DNA of 64,000 nt from Thalassomonas actiniarum (GTDB taxonomy: Bacteria > Pseudomonadota > Gammaproteobacteria > Enterobacterales > Alteromonadaceae), in contig NZ_CP059735.1 of the NCBI RefSeq assembly GCF_000948975.2, forward strand, positions 3,348,001-3,412,000, read 5' to 3'. The notes beneath the pieces are model-generated. The model worked only from the letters and a program-made list of their open reading frames with translations, did not search any database and was not told the DNA's origin. Positions 56,063 to 64,000 of the stretch are shown piece after piece. How positions within the stretch are numbered: the first letter of the stretch is position 1; the number at the start of each line of letters is the position of its first letter. The translations under genes and the position numbers were made by a program.

Positions 56063-56551
56063 ATAGGACTCTCCAGTCATAAAGGGATAATTCCAGAACT
56101 AAATCAAACAAGATACAGGCCTAGGGCCGATTGAATGAATTCAGGGTAAGTATTTAATAAACCTTAGTTATTATTACTTGTTTTGCAACCTGTAAAGTGT
56201 CTTATGCTAAATTAAAGCAAAAGGAGTAATTACACTAATCATTTTTTAGTGATAATAAATATAAACAGTATGAATAATAGGTAAAAGGTGAAGTGTAAAT
56301 TAATTTGACAGGTAAGATGGCTGATAAACTTAGCTAAATAGGAATTTCATCGCATATTAATTTGCAGACTGCAAATATTTTATCGACTCAGAACACGTGA
56401 GAAACTCATTTATCCGGACATGAATATGGCCTTATCTGACGATAATAAACGACCCATTCACTCTAGGAAAAATCCGTTGCCTTAGCCTCCCCCATATAAA
56501 AAAGGGCTAAGTATTGCTACTTAGCCCTTCAAACAACTCGCTATTTTGGAA
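56063..56551. other. 489-nt intergenic region between icd and idh
   Basis: AT-rich; holds the icd promoter and the idh terminator at 56496-56529. No gene or repeat supported. Confidence 0.5.
56496..56529 (-). terminator. Terminator of the monomeric idh gene
   Basis: 12-bp stem AAGGGCTAAGTA / TACTTAGCCCTT with a 4-nt loop and T-run on the minus strand. Confidence 0.95.
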
Positions 56552-58783
<2,232 letters not shown>

Positions 58784-58956
58784 TTAGTTTCCTACTTTCA
58801 ATTGCCAAGCACTTAGGGAAAAGAGTGTTCCAAGCCACTCTGGCTTGATTTTGACCTAAGCGTAAAAATTTATTTTGCGCGCGCATAGTATAGGAATTCA
58901 AAGCGCATTAAAATAGCTGGCAATAATCACTTGGTATTTTTTCAAGGCAAGAAAAC

Positions 58957-59565
58957 GTGACATTTAAGACCAACAAAGCAAAAACAGGCCCTGGACGGGG
59001 AAAACCGAAAAAGGTCAGACCACCTGTAATAAATAGAAAAATTGTTTTATTTAACAAACCATTTGATGTATTGAGCCAGTTTACCGACGATCAAAAGCGA
59101 CAAACATTAAAAGATTTTATTGATATCAAAGAGGTCTATGCCGCCGGCCGCCTGGACAGGGACAGCGAAGGCTTATTATTACTCACCAATGACGGTAAGT
59201 TTCAGCACCAGCTCACCGACCCGAAGAAAAAAACCGATAAAACCTACTGGGTACAGGTGGAAGGCAGCCCGCAGGAGTCAGATTTGGATAAGTTACGCAG
59301 TGGCGTCACCTTAAAAGACGGCCTGACCCTGCCCGCCAAAGTGCAGTTAATGAAAGAGCCAAAACTCTGGCCCCGGATACCGCCAATACGTGAGCGGGCC
59401 AACATCCCCACCAGCTGGCTCAGCATCACCATCAATGAAGGCAGAAACCGACAGGTGCGGCGCATGACCGCCAACATAGGGTTTCCCACCCTAAGGCTCA
59501 TTCGCTACCGCATCGGTCAGTGGACCATAGACAATATTGCCTCGGGGGAATATAAGGTATTGTAA
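58957..59565 (+). CDS. rluE: 23S rRNA pseudouridine synthase RluE
   Basis: 202 residues starting at GTG 58957. A basic N-terminal tail (about 1-28), then the RsuA-family catalytic domain with [18 protein letters not shown] (catalytic Asp in RLDRD) and the C-terminal [24 protein letters not shown]. No S4 domain, as in RluE, which makes pseudouridine 2457 of 23S rRNA. Upstream of mnmA as in E. coli, without nudJ between. Confidence 0.93.
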   Translation: MTFKTNKAKTGPGRGKPKKVRPPVINRKIVLFNKPFDVLSQFTDDQKRQTLKDFIDIKEVYAAGRLDRDSEGLLLLTNDGKFQHQLTDPKKKTDKTYWVQVEGSPQESDLDKLRSGVTLKDGLTLPAKVQLMKEPKLWPRIPPIRERANIPTSWLSITINEGRNRQVRRMTANIGFPTLRLIRYRIGQWTIDNIASGEYKVL

Positions 59566-59718
59566 AACGTTGACTTGCTGTTTATTTCCTCAATGATCCC
59601 CGTTTTTCTTTCGCTGCTTTTTAAACGCAATCAGGCGGAAAAAACCGGCTCAAGAGAGGCCGCTGCCAGCTAAATAACATTTTCCAATGAAAAAGCGATA
59701 TTTAATCTATAACCTGTT

Positions 59719-59750
59719 AAAGGCGCATGCTATAATTTCGCGCCTTTTTT
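59719..59750 (+). terminator. Terminator of rluE with a TATAAT box in its loop
   Basis: AAAGGCGC / GCGCCTTT stem (59719-59726 with 59740-59747) and T-run; the 13-nt loop contains TATAAT (59731-59736), a perfect -10 box suitably placed for mnmA, whose start is 28 nt further on. Confidence 0.75.
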
Positions 59751-59763
59751 CCTGATTCGCAGT

Positions 59764-60894
59764 ATGTTAATGACTACTAATTCAAGCAGCTCGGATAAAT
59801 CACCTGAGCAAACTAAAGTCATCGTCGGTATGTCCGGCGGTGTTGACTCTTCTGTCTCCGCCTATTTATTAAAAGAACAAGGCTACCAGGTCGAAGGCTT
59901 GTTCATGAAGAACTGGGAAGAAGATGATAATGACGAATATTGCGCGGCCGCCGAAGACTTACGCGATGCCCAGGCCGTTTGCGATAAGCTGGGCATAAAA
60001 CTGCACACCATTAATTTTGCCACCGAATACTGGGACAATGTTTTCGAATATTTTTTGGCAGAATATAAAGCCGGCCGCACCCCCAACCCGGACATCATGT
60101 GTAATAAAGAGATCAAGTTTAAGGCCTTTTTGGAATTTGCCTGTGAAGACTTAGGCGCCGATTATATCGCCACCGGCCATTATGTCAGCCGTGAATTTCG
60201 CGATAACCAATGGACCATGATCCGCGGCAAGGACAACAATAAAGATCAAAGTTATTTCCTGTATACCTTAAGCCATGAACAAGTGGGCCGCACATTATTC
60301 CCTGTCGGTAACATTGAAAAACCCGAGGTGCGGGCCCTGGCGGAAAAAGCCGATCTGATCACCCATGACAAAAAAGACAGCACGGGGATCTGTTTTATCG
60401 GTGAACGTAAGTTTAAAGACTTCCTGGCGAAATTCTTACCGGCACAGCCGGGTGATATCGAGAACCCCGAAGGGGAAGTGATCGGCCAGCACGACGGTTT
60501 GATGTACCACACCCTGGGGCAACGCAAGGGCCTGCGCATCGGCGGTCTGGCCAATGCCGGAGAAGCCCCCTGGTACGTGGTTGAAAAAGATCTCAAACGT
60601 AATGTGCTGATCGTCGGCCAAGGCAGCAACCATCCGCGGCTTTTCTCCAAAGGGTTGATTGCCAACCAGTTACACTGGGTATCGCGTCAGGCGCTTGAAC
60701 AAACCTTAAGCTGCACGGTAAAAACCCGCTATCGCCAGCAAGATGTGCCCTGCACCATCAAGCCCTTATCTGACGGCAATTTCGAGATCATGTTCGAGCA
60801 AGAACAAAGTTCAGTTACCCCGGGACAATCCGTGGTTTTTTACCAGGATGAAGTCTGCCTCGGCGGCGGCATTATCGATATCCTTATTCGTTAA
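59764..60894 (+). CDS. mnmA: tRNA 2-thiouridylase MnmA
   Basis: 376 residues. PP-loop [13 protein letters not shown] near residue 25, the catalytic Cys pair in [12 protein letters not shown] and [12 protein letters not shown], and the C-terminal barrel. It thiolates U34 of tRNA-Lys, -Glu and -Gln. An in-frame ATG at 59770 is an equally good start. hflD follows 15 nt later, as in E. coli. Confidence 0.98.
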   Translation: MLMTTNSSSSDKSPEQTKVIVGMSGGVDSSVSAYLLKEQGYQVEGLFMKNWEEDDNDEYCAAAEDLRDAQAVCDKLGIKLHTINFATEYWDNVFEYFLAEYKAGRTPNPDIMCNKEIKFKAFLEFACEDLGADYIATGHYVSREFRDNQWTMIRGKDNNKDQSYFLYTLSHEQVGRTLFPVGNIEKPEVRALAEKADLITHDKKDSTGICFIGERKFKDFLAKFLPAQPGDIENPEGEVIGQHDGLMYHTLGQRKGLRIGGLANAGEAPWYVVEKDLKRNVLIVGQGSNHPRLFSKGLIANQLHWVSRQALEQTLSCTVKTRYRQQDVPCTIKPLSDGNFEIMFEQEQSSVTPGQSVVFYQDEVCLGGGIIDILIR

Positions 60895-60909
60895 GTAGCA
60901 CTATTAGCC

Positions 60910-61527
60910 ATGATAAAAGAACAAGCGTTAACTTTCGCAGCAATATGCCAGGTCTCACACCTGGTACAGCAATTATCACGTACCGGACAAATTGACGAAG
61001 ATGAACTGGTGACGCTGTTAAAAAGCATTACCATTACCTCACCGGAAAACACCTTAGCGGTTTATGGCGGGACAATCGGCAATTTAAAGACAGGTTTAAC
61101 GGTATTAACCAATCACCTGGGTAACCAGTCAAAACATAAAGACCCGGAATTAACCCGCTATATCGTTGGCCTGCTAAACCTTGAGCGGCGCTTGACGAAA
61201 AAACCGGAGAACATGCAGCAGCTGGCCCGCCGCATCGAACAGGCACAGCGCCAGCTGGATCACTATGAGATCACCAGCGACACTTTACTGTCGAGCCTGG
61301 CCAGTATTTACAGCGACATCGTCAGCCCCCTCGGCGCCCGTATCCAGGTCGCCGGCGAACCGGAAATTTTAAAACAGCCGATCAACCAGCATAAGATCCG
61401 GGCACTGCTTTTGGCCGGGATCCGCGCCACGGTACTTTGGCGCCAGGTCGGTGGTAAACGAAGAAATATCCTTTTTGGCCGTACCAAGCTGCTTGCTTGC
61501 GGACAAGAATTACTTGAGCAAATTTAA
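60910..61527 (+). CDS. hflD: HflD (lysogenization regulator homologue)
   Basis: 205 residues, all-helical. Matches HflD by length, by the N-terminal TFAAICQVSHLVQQLSR and central LTNHLGNQSKH segments, and by its place between mnmA and purB. In E. coli it is a peripheral membrane protein that binds lambda CII; its native role is unclear. Confidence 0.93.
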   Translation: MIKEQALTFAAICQVSHLVQQLSRTGQIDEDELVTLLKSITITSPENTLAVYGGTIGNLKTGLTVLTNHLGNQSKHKDPELTRYIVGLLNLERRLTKKPENMQQLARRIEQAQRQLDHYEITSDTLLSSLASIYSDIVSPLGARIQVAGEPEILKQPINQHKIRALLLAGIRATVLWRQVGGKRRNILFGRTKLLACGQELLEQI

Positions 61528-61536
61528 CTTTCTTAA

Positions 61537-62934
<1,398 letters not shown>

Positions 62935-63008
62935 TAATGCTATAAAACGAATAGACTAACGAGTCATACAACAGCTCAACGAAACCTGCTCTACCCGGGT
63001 TTCGACTG

Positions 63009-63035
63009 AAAAAGAAGGCAACAGCCTTCTTTTTC
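63009..63035 (+). terminator. Terminator of purB
   Basis: AAAAAGAAGGC / GCCTTCTTTTT with a 4-nt loop, 74 nt after the stop. Confidence 0.92.
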
Positions 63036-63086
63036 TCCTTTACTACACTTGATAAATCCCGAAATAATCAGCGAAGCGAAAACATC

Positions 63087-64000
63087 ATGATGCAAATCCA
63101 CTGGCAGGATCTAACCCCTGAGCAATTTTTAAAAGAATACTGGCAAAAAAAACCCCTATTGATCAAAAATGCCTTTCGCGATTTTAGCGATCCCGTCGAT
63201 GCCGACGAACTGGCAGGCTTTGCCATGGAAGAAGAAATTGAATCCCGCATCATCAGCCAGCAAGGCAAGGAAGACTGGCAGGTCGCGCACGGCCCTTTTA
63301 GCGCCTTCGACCAATTCGGCGAGCAGGACTGGACCCTGCTGGTACAGGCCACCAATAACTGGTCAACAAAGACCCATGACCTGCTCACCCCGTTTCGCTT
63401 TATTCCCAACTGGCGTATAGATGATGTTATGGTCAGTTTTTCCACCCCGGGAGGCGGTGTTGGTCCTCACCTGGATCAATATGATGTCTTCATTATCCAG
63501 GGACAAGGGAAAAGACGCTGGCAGGTGGGCTTACCGGATGAAAGTTTAAAGCAGTTATTACCCCATCCGGATCTGAAACAGGTATCGGATTTTACCCCGG
63601 TGATCGATGAAATCACCGGGCCGGGAGACCTGCTCTATATCCCGCCGAATCATCCCCACAACGGTGTTGCCCTTGAAAACTCCCTCAATTATTCCGTTGG
63701 TTTTCAGGCCCCCAATAACCAGGAGTTGTGGTCAGCTTTTGCCGACAAGCTGCTCGACCTTGACGCAGGTACCCGGCGACTGGATGATCCAAACCGTCAG
63801 CTTACCGAAAACCCGGAGCAGCTGGAAAGTAAAGATATTGCACAGATCAAAAACTTTATGCAGGCCCAACTTGATGACGAGACCCTGTTTAATGATTTCA
63901 TCGGCAGCTTCCTGACCCAATGCCACCATGCCATGGAAATTTTAGTGCCGGTGACGCCAATTACTCCAGAGCAGCTCGATGATATCTTATCGGAAGAAGA
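63087..64000 (+). CDS. roxA: Ribosomal oxygenase RoxA/YcfD (partial, 3' end outside window)
   Basis: At least 304 residues, start ATG 63087 (ATGATG; the second ATG is equally possible). A JmjC/cupin 2-oxoglutarate and Fe(II) oxygenase; the Fe-binding HxD is in GVGPHLDQYDVF, the distal His in YIPPNHPHNGV. In E. coli this enzyme hydroxylates Arg81 of ribosomal protein L16. The C-terminal winged-helix part is cut by the window end. Downstream of purB. Confidence 0.95.
   Translation, partial: MMQIHWQDLTPEQFLKEYWQKKPLLIKNAFRDFSDPVDADELAGFAMEEEIESRIISQQGKEDWQVAHGPFSAFDQFGEQDWTLLVQATNNWSTKTHDLLTPFRFIPNWRIDDVMVSFSTPGGGVGPHLDQYDVFIIQGQGKRRWQVGLPDESLKQLLPHPDLKQVSDFTPVIDEITGPGDLLYIPPNHPHNGVALENSLNYSVGFQAPNNQELWSAFADKLLDLDAGTRRLDDPNRQLTENPEQLESKDIAQIKNFMQAQLDDETLFNDFIGSFLTQCHHAMEILVPVTPITPEQLDDILSEE

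Overview
The window reads as chromosome of a marine gammaproteobacterium of the Alteromonadales, most likely Colwelliaceae (Thalassomonas/Thalassotalea-like). The assignment is an inference from gene order (serS-crcB-rarA-lolA-ftsK-lrp, trxB-aat-bpt-infA-clpA-clpS-cspD, icd-idh, rluE-mnmA-hflD-purB-roxA), from paired dimeric and monomeric isocitrate dehydrogenases as known in Colwellia, and from general protein character. No rRNA, tRNA, IS element or CRISPR array was seen.

About 1-26.5 kb: a Ysc-type type III secretion system (T3SS) in three blocks that keep Yersinia virulence-plasmid gene order. Minus strand: yscB-like chaperone, sctC, sctD, yscE-like, sctF needle and a yscG-like gene cut by the window edge. 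Minus strand: sctW (YopN-TyeA fused), sycN-like, sctX, sctY, sctV. Plus strand: sctN-sctO, then sctP-Q-R-S-T-U. Between the two minus blocks lie two tandem, closely related ECF sigma factors. I found one promoter-like motif, AACTTTT-N10/11-GTTAC (one copy GTTCC), in front of all four T3SS transcription units. This suggests direct ECF-sigma control, as HrpL does in plant pathogens, but on a Ysc-type apparatus. No ExsA-like regulator, translocon or recognisable effector is in the window.

The T3SS locus has been interrupted. A secreted beta-propeller-like protein sits in the divergent sctW/sctN region. The sctNOPQRSTU series is split by about 6.5 kb carrying a haem-c chemoreceptor, an MscS channel, a thioredoxin-like lipoprotein, a PAS-GGDEF cyclase and a C-terminally short CoA transferase that abuts an antisense gene remnant.

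26.5-40 kb: accessory and housekeeping genes: a PKD-repeat/LysM protein without signal peptide, an SH3 lipoprotein, a SUKH-like protein, an unknown gene, a Nudix hydrolase, a DUF349 protein with YeaC and a zinc-ribbon membrane protein, a sodium:alanine symporter, a PEP-CTERM protein, an M14 carboxypeptidase and a TlpA-like protein.

40-64 kb: conserved core: translation (serS, infA), recombination and division (rarA, ftsK), lipoprotein sorting (lolA), alanine metabolism (lrp, ald), thioredoxin reductase, a nearly complete N-degron pathway (aat, bpt, clpS, clpA), cspD, two isocitrate dehydrogenases, RNA modification (rluE, mnmA), hflD, purB and the start of the ribosomal oxygenase gene roxA. 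Strong hairpin terminators separate most of these units.
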